A DNA stretch of 64,000 nucleotides from Mesonia ostreae (lineage in GTDB: Bacteria; Bacteroidota; Bacteroidia; Flavobacteriales; Flavobacteriaceae): assembly GCF_031845265.1 (NCBI RefSeq), contig NZ_JAVRBG010000010.1, forward strand, positions 100,744 to 164,743, in the 5' to 3' direction. The first letter of the stretch is position 1. Each line of letters begins with the position of its first letter. This document shows positions 54,857 through 63,913 of this stretch, one piece after another. A model generated the notes under the pieces. It made no database searches, was not told the DNA's origin, and worked only from the letters and a program-made list of their open reading frames with translations. The position numbers were made by a program, and so were the translations under genes.

Positions 54857-54989
54857 AGAGGCTGTCTAAAAAGTTTTGAAAACTGTCATTCTGAATTTAT
54901 TTCAGAATCTCATCATGTTGATTTGCAAACCAGTATAAGAACCTGAATCAAGTTCAGGTTGACAGAATTCGACTTTTTAGACAGTCTCT
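54857..54989. mobile_element. 133-bp MITE-like element with 18-bp terminal inverted repeats
   Basis: Ends AGAGGCTGTCTAAAAAGT (54857-54874) and its complement with one mismatch (54972-54989) enclose about 97 bp with no ORF. Inside is the palindromic repeat shared with 29971-29998. The right end runs into seven T, so the folded element also ends the DUF2059 transcript and, in reverse, that of the gene at 55038. Structure fits a non-autonomous transposon or palindromic unit. Confidence 0.7.
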
Positions 54990-55037
54990 TTTTTTATGCT
55001 TAGACTTTTCAGATTTATTTCAGATTTTAAATTGACG

Positions 55038-56579
55038 TTATTCCTCAAAAATAACACTTTCGTAAGCACCACTGTCGGGATTATTGCCTCTAACTGTTCC
55101 TATAATATCTTCAAAAGTTGCTGTAGAAGGATTAGCCAAACTATTAGCGGCAGATTCTTCTCCTATTTGCAATAGATTCTCCCTTACATCTTTAAATACT
55201 GGATCTTCATTAATTACTGTATTCTCAAATAAAGCAGGATTGCTAAAATCGTAGGCTGGGTTTTCTGCATACAAATTATTAAAATCGTTAAAACGGATCA
55301 AACAATTCTCAAATTTATAATTAAAAGCAGCCTCATCAGATTTAGAGAATAAAAGTTCTAAGTTTTCATTTCCGTAGATAATGCAATTGTAAAAATTAGC
55401 TTCAATTAAATCTGAAACAAGAATATTCTCTTGCGTTTCTAGTAGGTTTTCAATCAATACCGCAGGAAACTGCCTAAATCCATTACTGAAATAATTAACG
55501 AATGTAGAGTTGGTAAACGTATATCTTCCACCGTAAGAAAGGTTAAGTGACGCTTGCCCGCTATTGTTAATGACAAGGTTTTCTCCTTCAATAAACCCAG
55601 TTCTTGCCAATAAACCAACGTTGGCAGAGTTATAAATTTTGGTGTTCTTAATGCTTAAAGTAGGTTGATTGGTACCGTCGTTAGAATCCATTCTAATTCC
55701 TACAGAAGCATTTTTAATCGTAGCAAAATTAATTTTGTTGTTTGTGCTTCCTTGCGTTAACCAAATCGCTCCCCATTGACCAGCAACTTCGCTAAATGCA
55801 GGTTCCAAACGATCGCCTTCAAAGATAACTTCGTTTTCTAAAATTTCGGGATCGTTGCTTAAGGTTCCATTAACATGTAAAGAACCGTCTTCGGCAACTA
55901 TAAGTCCACTTTCTCTATGAAAATGTACGCGTGCTCCAGCATCTATATTTAGTGTTTTATTGGATGGAACGGCAGCGTAACCATAAATAACATAGGGTTT
56001 TTCGTTGGTAAAATTCAGTTCGGTGTCATCTAGAACAAAACCTTCAATAAGAATTTCGTTACCTTCATCGTCAAATCCAAAAGAAAGCGCTTCGGTAGTG
56101 CCATCAGCAAATTTCTCGGGATATAGAAAGTGAGCATCTTGTATCAGTGTAACTAACTCTACTTTTTGCTGATTGCTTTCCGTATCAAATTCGATCGCAT
56201 CGGTATATAAAAACTGATTTTCTGTTTGCGATAAATCTTCAATATTGGCGGTGGTTTCAATAAAGATAAAAATACTATCGTTAGCAAGAATATCGATGTC
56301 TCGGAAATCTTTTCCGGGTAAACCGTCTACATTTAAACGGTAATTAGAGTTTTCTCCATTTGCTAATTGAATGTTGGGAATACGTATGTCTTCATCACTC
56401 TTATTGTGAACCGTTAGGTTGTAAGTACTCGAACCAATATTGGTAAAAACAGTATCTAGGTAAACCGTGTCCTTAGAAAAACTAAGTTTTCCTGAGCTTG
56501 GGGTTGTTTCAAAATCTTTTCTACAAGAGCTCCAAAAAACAACCGAACAAAGCAATAAAATGCCGTAAATAGATCTCAT
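55038..56579 (-). CDS. Exported right-handed beta-helix lipoprotein
   Basis: A 513-residue lipoprotein (MRSIYGILLLCSVVFWSSC). The N-terminal third is Ig-like (KDTVYLDTVFTNIGSSTYNL). The rest has strand repeats of the right-handed beta-helix type (HFHRESGLIVAEDGSLHVNG, INFATIKNASVGIRM, SIKNTKIYNSANVGLLAR). No glycosidase acid pair can be assigned. It is 3 bp from the glutaminyl cyclase gene and probably in one operon with it. It may bind surface glycans or proteins. Confidence 0.8.
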   Translation of the reverse strand: MRSIYGILLLCSVVFWSSCRKDFETTPSSGKLSFSKDTVYLDTVFTNIGSSTYNLTVHNKSDEDIRIPNIQLANGENSNYRLNVDGLPGKDFRDIDILANDSIFIFIETTANIEDLSQTENQFLYTDAIEFDTESNQQKVELVTLIQDAHFLYPEKFADGTTEALSFGFDDEGNEILIEGFVLDDTELNFTNEKPYVIYGYAAVPSNKTLNIDAGARVHFHRESGLIVAEDGSLHVNGTLSNDPEILENEVIFEGDRLEPAFSEVAGQWGAIWLTQGSTNNKINFATIKNASVGIRMDSNDGTNQPTLSIKNTKIYNSANVGLLARTGFIEGENLVINNSGQASLNLSYGGRYTFTNSTFVNYFSNGFRQFPAVLIENLLETQENILVSDLIEANFYNCIIYGNENLELLFSKSDEAAFNYKFENCLIRFNDFNNLYAENPAYDFSNPALFENTVINEDPVFKDVRENLLQIGEESAANSLANPSTATFEDIIGTVRGNNPDSGAYESVIFEE

Positions 56580-56582
56580 AAA

Positions 56583-57647
56583 TTACTTTTCTTTAATTTT
56601 TATTTCAAAAAGTTTGTCCCAGTTTTTACCCGTAACGTATAACTTTTTAGTGTTTTTGTTGTAAGCAATTCCATTAAGGACATTATCTTGCCCCGTTATA
56701 TCTTTCGTGTTATTCAGCTGGTTTCTTAATCCTCGCATATCAATTATACCTTCAATAGCTCCGCTTTTAGGATCAATAATCGCAATCCCATCTTTTTGCC
56801 ACGTATTGGCATAAATTTTTCCTTCTACCCATTCCAATTCATTGAGTTTGGTAGAGAGAGAGGTATGAGTCACAGGCTGAAAATAGCTTTCTTCTGCCAA
56901 AGTTTCTGGATTGAGGATCCAAATCTTCTCTGTACCGTCACTCTTGTATAATTTTTCGCCATCATTGCACAGTCCCCAACCTTCTTTGCTTTCACTATAA
57001 CTAAACGTTTTGAGTTTCTTTAAATTGTTGACGTCGTAAATTATTCCTTCCCCAGAGCGCCAAGTAAGTTGGTAGATTTTATCGTTCATAATAGAAATCC
57101 CTTCGCCAAAGTAAGCATCTTTTAGTTGTATCTTTTTCAATACTTCCCCAGTTTCATAGTTCACTTTTCTCAACGTAGAGCTTCCGTTTTGTCCCGTTCC
57201 TTCGTATAAAGTGTCTTTATAAAACTCCAATCCTTGCGTAAAAGCATTTGCATCGTGAGGATAAGAGTTGATAACTTCATAGGTATAAATCTTTGGTGCT
57301 TTATTATGATGTAAAACCAATTCTTTTTGAATACTGAAATTTTCTCCTTCCGTAAAGATTTTAGCTTCGATTGTATTTTTACCTAAAGGCTTTTCTAAAT
57401 TCGCCGAAACAGTTTCGCTTGCTGCGGAAGAACCAATTTTTTGCTGGTGATAAAAATACTGAACCGAGTCAATAGAAAAGTTTTTAGGATTGCTCAAATT
57501 TAAATTTATAGCATCTCCAGATTGTATTTTCTTGCTTTTATGATTTATTTGAATAAAAATAGATTCTTTTTTCTCTTTTAAATTATCGCCGCAAGAGTGG
57601 AGAATAGAGGCTAAAAAAATGATAAACAGGGGCTTATAAAAATGCAT
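56583..57647 (-). CDS. Glutaminyl-peptide cyclotransferase (plant-type, five-bladed propeller)
   Basis: A 354-residue exported lipoprotein (signal ending ILHSC). Residues 110-354 contain the family core: YPHDANAFTQGLEFYKDTLY, EGTGQNGSSTLRKV, YFGEGISIMNDKIYQLTW and IYANTWQKDGIAIID. These residues line the five-bladed beta-propeller of glutamine cyclotransferases, which turn N-terminal Gln into pyroglutamate. The N-terminal ~100 residues are an added beta-rich domain. It may modify exported peptides or the neighbour lipoprotein. Confidence 0.9.
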   Translation of the reverse strand: MHFYKPLFIIFLASILHSCGDNLKEKKESIFIQINHKSKKIQSGDAINLNLSNPKNFSIDSVQYFYHQQKIGSSAASETVSANLEKPLGKNTIEAKIFTEGENFSIQKELVLHHNKAPKIYTYEVINSYPHDANAFTQGLEFYKDTLYEGTGQNGSSTLRKVNYETGEVLKKIQLKDAYFGEGISIMNDKIYQLTWRSGEGIIYDVNNLKKLKTFSYSESKEGWGLCNDGEKLYKSDGTEKIWILNPETLAEESYFQPVTHTSLSTKLNELEWVEGKIYANTWQKDGIAIIDPKSGAIEGIIDMRGLRNQLNNTKDITGQDNVLNGIAYNKNTKKLYVTGKNWDKLFEIKIKEK

Positions 57648-57701
57648 ACTAAGTATCTTAAAATAGATTGGCTAATTTAGTTAATTCCTTTCAAAAAAAG
57701 C

Positions 57702-57731
57702 TTGCGAAAAACGATATTCCTTGTATATTTG
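57702..57731 (+). promoter_or_regulatory. Promoter of the SRP RNA gene
   Basis: TTG at 57702-57704 and TATATTTG at 57724-57731 match the Bacteroidota -33 and -7 elements with 19 bp between. The SRP RNA starts 5 bp later. The same -7 box stands before tRNA-Ser. Confidence 0.8.
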
Positions 57732-57735
57732 CACT

Positions 57736-57829
57736 GGCAAGTCCCACACAACCAGCTCCTGCTGAATCCCCCAGGGCGGGAACGCAGCAAGGGTACGCGG
57801 TCGTAGCGGTGTGATGTGGGTAGCTTGCC
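57736..57829 (+). ncRNA. ffs: Signal recognition particle RNA, small bacterial type (4.5S)
   Basis: A 94-nt hairpin RNA. The closing stem GGCAAG/CTTGCC at the ends and the apical domain with CTGAATCCCCCAGG, GCGGGAACGCAGCAAGGG and the GGAA-type tetraloop segment are hallmarks of the Ffh-binding site. Eight T follow (57830-57837) as terminator. With Ffh it targets membrane proteins co-translationally. The rest up to 57950 has no gene. Confidence 0.96.
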
Positions 57830-57950
57830 TTTTTTTGTACCCAAAACTCAAGGGATTTTTCTTCACTTTAGTTTTATCTCTAGTAAATTCTTGCATTCTT
57901 TTTCACTTTCGCTTCAAAAGTCGATATTTGTCTTTTATCTTAAATTCTAC

Positions 57951-58757
57951 ATGTCAAAACAAGTTGTATTAATTACTGGAGCATCTTCAGGAATAGGAAA
58001 ATCTATTGGCGAGTATTTGCACCAAAAGAATTATAAAGTGTATGGTACTAGCCGTAATCCTAAACAAAAGGAGCTGAACGGAATTCATTTTTTAGCACTC
58101 GATGTGACTTCTACGTCTACTATTTCTTCCGCAGTAGCAGAAATTCTTCAGCAAGAAGGAAAAATTGATTTTCTTATCAATAATGCCGGAATGGGAATTA
58201 CTGGGCCTATTGAAGAAACCCCAGATGAAGAAATTAAAAAAGTTTTTGATACCAATTATTTTGGGGTAATTAAAGTGATTAAAGCGGTTTTACCGAGTAT
58301 GCGTGCTCAAAAAAGTGGTTTTGTGATTAATATCACTTCCATCGCAGGATATATGGGATTGCCTTACCGCGGAATTTATTCGGCTACCAAAGGAGCTTTA
58401 GAACTTACTACCGAAGCTTTTAGAATGGAATTAAAAGAATTCGGTATAAAAATGACCAATATTGCTCCAGGAGATTTTGCTACCAATATCGCCGCAGGAA
58501 GATACCATGCGCCAGTAAAAGAAGATTCTCCTTATAAAAAGAACTACGGAAATACGTTGAAACTTATGGATAAGCATGTTTCTGGAGGGGAAGATCCTAT
58601 TGTGATGGCTAAAAAAGTATATGATGTGATGCAAGAAAAAAATCCTACCATACATTATAAAGTGGGAGAGTGGTTGCAAAAAGCTAGTATCGCTTTAAAG
58701 CACATTTTACCCGATAAAATGTATGAAAAAATGCTGATGAAACATTATAAATTATAA
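57951..58757 (+). CDS. SDR family oxidoreductase
   Basis: A 268-residue classical-type SDR from the ATG at 57951 (MSKQVVLITGASSGIGKSIG). It has TGASSGIG, NNAGMG, a Ser in INITSIAGYMG and the catalytic YSATK. Substrate cannot be told; the set of helices after YSATK is like sterol or acyl reductases of the DltE type. It is 24 bp ahead of the fsa gene, so the two may be co-transcribed. Confidence 0.9.
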   Translation: MSKQVVLITGASSGIGKSIGEYLHQKNYKVYGTSRNPKQKELNGIHFLALDVTSTSTISSAVAEILQQEGKIDFLINNAGMGITGPIEETPDEEIKKVFDTNYFGVIKVIKAVLPSMRAQKSGFVINITSIAGYMGLPYRGIYSATKGALELTTEAFRMELKEFGIKMTNIAPGDFATNIAAGRYHAPVKEDSPYKKNYGNTLKLMDKHVSGGEDPIVMAKKVYDVMQEKNPTIHYKVGEWLQKASIALKHILPDKMYEKMLMKHYKL

Positions 58758-58781
58758 CTTTACGTAACAAAAACTAATATT

Positions 58782-59438
58782 ATGAAATTTTTTATAGATA
58801 CCGCAAATTTAAATCAGATTAAAGAAGCTCAAGATTTAGGAGTTTTAGATGGAGTAACCACCAATCCTACTTTAATGGCCAAAGAAGGAATTTCTGGAAA
58901 AGAAAGTATTCTACAACATTACAAAGATATTTGTGAAATTGTAGATGGCGATGTAAGTGCAGAAGTGATTGCAACAGATTTTGATGGGATGGTGAAAGAA
59001 GGAGAAGAACTTGCTGCTCTACACGATCAAATTGTCGTAAAAATACCTATGATTAAAGAAGGGGTTAAGGCGATAAAATACTTTAGCGATAAAGGTATTA
59101 AAACCAATTGCACGTTGGTATTTTCTGCTGGACAGGCTTTATTGGCTGCCAAAGCGGGAGCTACGTATGTTTCTCCTTTTATAGGAAGATTGGATGATAT
59201 TTCTAGCGACGGTCTTAGTTTAATCAATGAGATTAGACTTATATATGACAACTATGGTTTTGGTACCGAAATCTTAGCAGCTTCTATAAGACACACCATG
59301 CATGTTATTGATTGTGCAAAATTAGGAGCTGATGTAATGACAGGACCTTTAAGCTCTATTGAAGGTTTATTAAAACATCCTTTAACCGATATTGGATTAG
59401 AAAAATTCTTAGCAGATTATAAGAAAACAAATTCTTAA
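58782..59438 (+). CDS. fsa: Fructose-6-phosphate aldolase / transaldolase-like
   Basis: A 218-residue TIM-barrel aldolase of small transaldolase (FSA/TalC) length. Motifs: FFIDTANLNQIKEA, GVTTNPTLMAKEG and the Schiff-base Lys 87 in VVKIPM, with TNCTLVFSAGQALLA and GADVMTGP. It would split or form fructose-6-phosphate or sedoheptulose-7-phosphate. True transaldolase activity is possible in this subfamily. Confidence 0.93.
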   Translation: MKFFIDTANLNQIKEAQDLGVLDGVTTNPTLMAKEGISGKESILQHYKDICEIVDGDVSAEVIATDFDGMVKEGEELAALHDQIVVKIPMIKEGVKAIKYFSDKGIKTNCTLVFSAGQALLAAKAGATYVSPFIGRLDDISSDGLSLINEIRLIYDNYGFGTEILAASIRHTMHVIDCAKLGADVMTGPLSSIEGLLKHPLTDIGLEKFLADYKKTNS

Positions 59439-59492
59439 TTTTTGCCGAGTATTTCATATTTCTATATGCTTGGATGAAGTAAAAATGTTTAC

Positions 59493-59522
59493 AAAAAAAA
59501 GCGCTCAACCGAGCGCTTTTTT
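59493..59522. terminator. Bidirectional terminator between fsa and the thioredoxin-like gene
   Basis: GCGCTC (59501-59506) and GAGCGC (59511-59516) with a 4-nt loop, A-run on the left and T-run on the right, so it works on both strands. It overlaps the last codons of the convergent gene, whose stop is at 59521. Confidence 0.9.
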
Positions 59523-60948
59523 ATTGATTTAAAAATTGAAGAATTTTATTTTCAAAATTGGGACTGTCTAGATTCAATTTGTTTTGAACAATAGTTCCCT
59601 TCTTATCTAGAATCAAAACTTTATCTAGAAGACTTTTATAGAGGTAGCGCTTGTTCTTTCTATCTCTTATTTGATACTCGAAGTTTTTATCGTACCCAAA
59701 ATTCTCAATAGATTTTAACCAAAGCTTAGTATCTTCTTCATCTATATTAACTGCGATAAAAGTAATTTCTGGATATTTATTTCTAAGCTCATTGATAAGA
59801 TGATGATGTATTTTATGACTTTCTTGATATAAAGACCAAGTGTAGGTAATCATAGGTTTGCGAGAAATATCCTCAATTTTTATTTTCTCTCCATTTGCCG
59901 ACAAAAGTTTTGCATTAGAGACATTTTTTCCTACAAAATATTGTTTTTGTAAACTTCCTAGAGCTTCCAATTCTGTCACTTGCTCTTGCGGTAGATCAAA
60001 TTTATTTACCAATTGAATTGTAGAGTCTATTTGATTATCGCTAACAGAGAAATTGACTTGTTTTTTAGCGAGATTACTTAAAAATCGATTGCGCAGACCT
60101 TTAATTTCAAAAAGGCTATCGGCAATTTGCAAACGTTGCCTTAGATTACCCACGGTATTTACGCGAAAACAATAATTTAGCGAATCTTTAGGTGTACTTT
60201 TAATGCAATCTTCTATGGCCTTATTTTTTAGGTAGTTATCTAAAAAGCGTTGATAGGTATAATATGACTGAATGGATTGATCGTTAAAATTCACCTTTTT
60301 CCTGTAGTCAAAGAAGTCTTTGGGTATTCTATTTCTAAAATCACTAAAATACCGATTAATCAAGTAAGCATATCGCTCTCTTAAATCATAATATTCATAA
60401 TCAATGGTTTTCTGAGCTACTTCCGTAAAGTTTTCTGAAAATTCATATTTATTTTTTAAGGAAGTTAAGCGTTCTAGCTTAAAGTCTTTGATAGAGTCTG
60501 TTTTTTGAGCAAAATCCTTCGGACTCATTTTATAATAGGAGAGAATAAGGTCGTTGTCTTTTTCATTTAAAAGATACATTTCCATCAAGAAATTGTTTTC
60601 TTGAGACTTATCTTTAGTATACATTAAAGACTCGTCAAACTCATCCATATTAACGCGCAAAAGCAAACTATCTCCTTCTTCTATATAAAAAACTTGGCTC
60701 TCTGGAGTATGTCTAAACGTATAAAGACCAGCAGAAAAATTTTTTTCTTCAAAGGAGTAAGAGAATTTTTTATCTTTATTTAATAAGATAGAGTCAATAA
60801 GTATATTGTCTTTAAAAAGAGTAATATAATTGTCATTACTATTTACGATTTCTCCACCTAAATAAGTAGCAGTTTTTTTTTCGGTATCATTTTCACATGA
60901 TAGCAGCAAAAAAAAGAGAGGTATTGCTAAAAATAATTTTGAATTCAT
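59521..60948 (-). CDS. TlpA/thioredoxin-fold lipoprotein without the CxxC site
   Basis: A 475-residue lipoprotein (MNSKLFLAIPLFFLLLSC). Residues 25-110 are beta-rich (DUF4369-like), a helical middle follows, and residues 345-475 have a thioredoxin-like fold of the TlpA type. At the place of the CxxC motif it reads ITYTWSLYQESH, near Trp 371, so no redox cysteines are present. It would bind rather than reduce. It is a single gene convergent with fsa. Confidence 0.82.
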   Translation of the reverse strand: MNSKLFLAIPLFFLLLSCENDTEKKTATYLGGEIVNSNDNYITLFKDNILIDSILLNKDKKFSYSFEEKNFSAGLYTFRHTPESQVFYIEEGDSLLLRVNMDEFDESLMYTKDKSQENNFLMEMYLLNEKDNDLILSYYKMSPKDFAQKTDSIKDFKLERLTSLKNKYEFSENFTEVAQKTIDYEYYDLRERYAYLINRYFSDFRNRIPKDFFDYRKKVNFNDQSIQSYYTYQRFLDNYLKNKAIEDCIKSTPKDSLNYCFRVNTVGNLRQRLQIADSLFEIKGLRNRFLSNLAKKQVNFSVSDNQIDSTIQLVNKFDLPQEQVTELEALGSLQKQYFVGKNVSNAKLLSANGEKIKIEDISRKPMITYTWSLYQESHKIHHHLINELRNKYPEITFIAVNIDEEDTKLWLKSIENFGYDKNFEYQIRDRKNKRYLYKSLLDKVLILDKKGTIVQNKLNLDSPNFENKILQFLNQ

Positions 60949-61117
60949 ATGTGATTATAAATCAATAAAATGAACAAAGGTGTAGTGATTATGACTAACA
61001 AATATAGAGTTTGAAAAGGTTTAGCTTGTTAATTACTAGTTAAAAGGAGAAGATGAAAAGTTAATCTTTCTCCAAGTAGTTTTAATTAATTACTTTTGCC
61101 AAAATTTTAAGACAACT

Positions 61118-62743
61118 ATGTTATCAGTATCTAATTTATCGGTTCAGTTTGGAAAGAGGGTTCTTTTTGATGAAGTAAATACCACTTTTACACAAGGCAA
61201 TTGCTACGGAATTATAGGCGCAAATGGTGCAGGAAAATCAACTTTTTTAAAAATACTTTCTAGAAAATCAGAACCTACCTCTGGGCACGTACATTTAGAA
61301 CCTGGCAAGCGTATGTCTGTTCTAGAGCAAAATCATAATCTTTATGATGATCACACGGTTTTAGAAACGGTTTTAAAAGGAAACCAGCCTTTATATAATG
61401 TAAAAGCAGAAATGGACGCGCTTTATGAAGATTATAAGGATGAAAATGCAGATAGAATAGGGGAGCTGCAAGTCACTTTTGAAGAAATGAACGGTTGGAA
61501 CGCCGAAAGCGACGCTGCTTCATTACTTTCTAATTTGGGAATAAGTGCAGATTTGCATTACACACAAATGAAAGATATAGATGGTAAACAAAAAGTAAGA
61601 GTGTTATTAGCGCAAGCACTTTTTGGAAATCCAGATGTGTTGATTATGGATGAGCCAACCAACGACTTGGATTACGAAACTATCTCTTGGTTAGAACATT
61701 TCTTGGCTAATTATGACAATACGGTAATTGTAGTTTCTCACGACCGTCACTTTTTAGATGCCGTTTGTACACATATTTCTGATATTGACTTCGGAAAAAT
61801 TAATCACTTTAGTGGTAACTATTCGTTTTGGTATGAATCTTCTCAGTTAGCGGCGAGACAGCGATCTCAGCAAAACAAAAAAGCAGAGGAGAAAAAGAAA
61901 GAATTACAAGAATTCATTATGCGTTTTAGCGCTAACGTCGCCAAATCTAAGCAGGCTACTTCGCGAAAAAAGATGATTGATAAATTAAATATCGAAGAGA
62001 TCAAACCTTCTAGCAGAAGATATCCTGCCATCATTTTTGAAAGAGAAAGAGAAGCCGGTGATCAAATTTTAAATATTGAAAAGCTAGAAGCCACTATAGA
62101 AGGAGAAACCTTATTTAAAAACGTAGACCTTAATCTTAACAGAGGGGAGAAAGTAATCGTTTTCTCAAGAGATTCTAGGGCTACCACCGCTTTCTACGAA
62201 ATCATTAATGGAAAGCAAGAAGCTGCTGGTGGTAAATACCAATGGGGAATCACCACCAATCAGTCTTATTTGCCACTAGACAATGCGCCTTTTTTCGAGG
62301 AAGATTTAACTTTGGTAGATTGGTTAAGACAATATGCAAAAACCGAAGAGGAAAGAGAAGAAGTTCACATTAGAGGTTTCTTGGGGAAAATGTTGTTTAG
62401 TGGCGAAGAGGCATTAAAAACTGCAAGAGTGCTTTCTGGAGGAGAAAAAGTACGGTGTATGTTGAGTAGAATGATGATGATGCGTGCCAACGTGTTGATG
62501 CTAGATGAGCCTACCAACCACTTAGATTTAGAATCGATTACAGCGTTTAACAACTCCCTTAAAAACTTTAAAGGAACAATTTTATTTACTACGCATGATC
62601 ACGAATTTTCGCAAACTGTGGGTAATCGCGTGGTAGAATTAACTCCCAACGGCGTTATAGATAGCTACCTTACTTTTGATGAGTATATGAGCGATCCAAA
62701 AATTAAAGAGCAAAGAGATAAAATGTATAATGTTAAAGGTTAG
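61118..62743 (+). CDS. ABC-F family ATPase (ribosome-associated)
   Basis: A 541-residue protein with two ABC domains and no membrane part. The first has Walker A GANGAGKSTFLKIL and DEPTNDLDYETI. The linker is ~80 residues (QQNKKAEEKKKELQEF), and the second has LSGGEKVRC and DEPTNHLDLESI. The second Walker A is degenerate (VIVFSRDSRATTAFYEII), as in the YbiT branch. ABC-F proteins act on the ribosome, and this one has the housekeeping form rather than an antibiotic-resistance form. A TACTTTTG box (61091-61098) may be its -7 element. Confidence 0.92.
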   Translation: MLSVSNLSVQFGKRVLFDEVNTTFTQGNCYGIIGANGAGKSTFLKILSRKSEPTSGHVHLEPGKRMSVLEQNHNLYDDHTVLETVLKGNQPLYNVKAEMDALYEDYKDENADRIGELQVTFEEMNGWNAESDAASLLSNLGISADLHYTQMKDIDGKQKVRVLLAQALFGNPDVLIMDEPTNDLDYETISWLEHFLANYDNTVIVVSHDRHFLDAVCTHISDIDFGKINHFSGNYSFWYESSQLAARQRSQQNKKAEEKKKELQEFIMRFSANVAKSKQATSRKKMIDKLNIEEIKPSSRRYPAIIFEREREAGDQILNIEKLEATIEGETLFKNVDLNLNRGEKVIVFSRDSRATTAFYEIINGKQEAAGGKYQWGITTNQSYLPLDNAPFFEEDLTLVDWLRQYAKTEEEREEVHIRGFLGKMLFSGEEALKTARVLSGGEKVRCMLSRMMMMRANVLMLDEPTNHLDLESITAFNNSLKNFKGTILFTTHDHEFSQTVGNRVVELTPNGVIDSYLTFDEYMSDPKIKEQRDKMYNVKG

Positions 62744-63193
62744 CGTTTTTCGTTTGTGCTGTATGCTGCATCACTAACGCAAAATTTTATAATATTAAAT
62801 AAATAGCGTCCTAAACGTTTTTAGAGATATTTTGTAAGAATTTATTATAATTGGGTTTCGATAGCTTTTTATAATGATTGGTGTGATTTTTAGTAGTACG
62901 CTTTCTTCGATTTAGCGAAAATTTTTCGTAAAACTCGCTTGAATGACTAGTCGGGCAGGTTTAAAGCGAAAATCCCGAAATCCCGAAGCTTCGGGAAGGG
63001 ATTAAACGATAAATTTAGATAAAGTTTCGTAATCCTTCCCGCCAAAGGGTACGGGCGTGGTTTTGTTTCTTTTTTGGCAATGCAAAAAATAATAAATTGT
63101 CTTAGAAAGTTTAAAGATAAATTGTGTTCTAAAGTTAATTAGGACATTGCTGATATTAAAAAATGGATCTGAATATAAGTTATATACAAATCG
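62744..63193. other. 450-bp gap with a 16-bp palindrome, no gene
   Basis: No ORF of gene quality and no RNA gene recognised. TCCCGAAGCTTCGGGA (62981-62996) is a perfect 16-bp palindrome, and AATCCC/GGGATT words around it extend it. The GC content rises near 62.95-63.06 kb (TCGGGCAGG, CTTCCCGCC). Possibly a decayed intergenic repeat. Confidence 0.5.
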
Positions 63194-63913
63194 TTACTCA
63201 TTAGTTAAAGTTTCTTCCTTTTTATTGATATTTGAATAGTTAAAAACTAAATAAACAAAAAATAAGCTAAGTACTATCAATATGCAACTAAAATAGAAAG
63301 CAATATGATTATTTAATAAAGCAGTAGCTAAAATGAAAGCTAATCCCGTGGAAATCATGCGGCTTTTATAATCGTAATACATTAATTGTTTTTGTAAATA
63401 AATAATTATCATTGATACAAGGCTAAAAATACCTATGAAAATTGCCAGTTGATAGTATCCATTACTGAAATCTTTAAAGCCAGTAATTATTAAAATTGAA
63501 GATATTAGTGAACCCAATAATAAATGTTTTATATTAGGATTTACTTTTCTAGCTTTATCTTTAGCTATAGAATAAAAGTCTAAATTAAAATCATTGAATT
63601 CTTCTTTAGATACAAATTTTCCAGTCAGGCACTCTCTTTTTAAGGTATCAATATACTTTGTGAAAAAGCTATCTCTAAAATTTAAATATAATATTAGATA
63701 GACATTTTCGTCACTAGTAGTTGGAAGCTTAATTTTTGATTTAAAAAAATCTAGTTTTATAGTTACTTCTTTAACATCATCATTTATTGTTATAACTTTT
63801 TCTTCCAAATTGATTATGCGAGTAATTAGTTTTCTATTGTTATCGTATAATTTTACTCTACGATATTGATACCAATTGTATGGAAATGCTAATTTGATAT
63901 TTAAATATTTCAT
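63194..63913 (-). CDS. Membrane protein of unknown function
   Basis: A 239-residue protein that I do not recognise, from the ATG at 63913 (MKYLNIKLAFPYNWYQYRR). Its first 150 residues are soluble and beta-rich, resembling a small phosphate-binding or C2-like domain, and the last 90 hold about four transmembrane helices (LLLGSLISSILIITGF, QLAIFIGIFSLVSMIIIYL and two more). A short charged tail (NKKEETLTNE) ends it. The start codon at 63937 is an alternative. No gene neighbour gives a clue, and 63914-64000 holds nothing visible. Confidence 0.65.
   Translation of the reverse strand: MKYLNIKLAFPYNWYQYRRVKLYDNNRKLITRIINLEEKVITINDDVKEVTIKLDFFKSKIKLPTTSDENVYLILYLNFRDSFFTKYIDTLKRECLTGKFVSKEEFNDFNLDFYSIAKDKARKVNPNIKHLLLGSLISSILIITGFKDFSNGYYQLAIFIGIFSLVSMIIIYLQKQLMYYDYKSRMISTGLAFILATALLNNHIAFYFSCILIVLSLFFVYLVFNYSNINKKEETLTNE

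Noticed and set aside
57681..57896. 71-residue ORF on the minus strand
   Set aside because: It is antisense to the SRP RNA and has no other support.
61118..62743. Antibiotic-resistance ABC-F
   Set aside because: The two-domain layout without a long C-terminal extension and core context fit the housekeeping YbiT-like branch.
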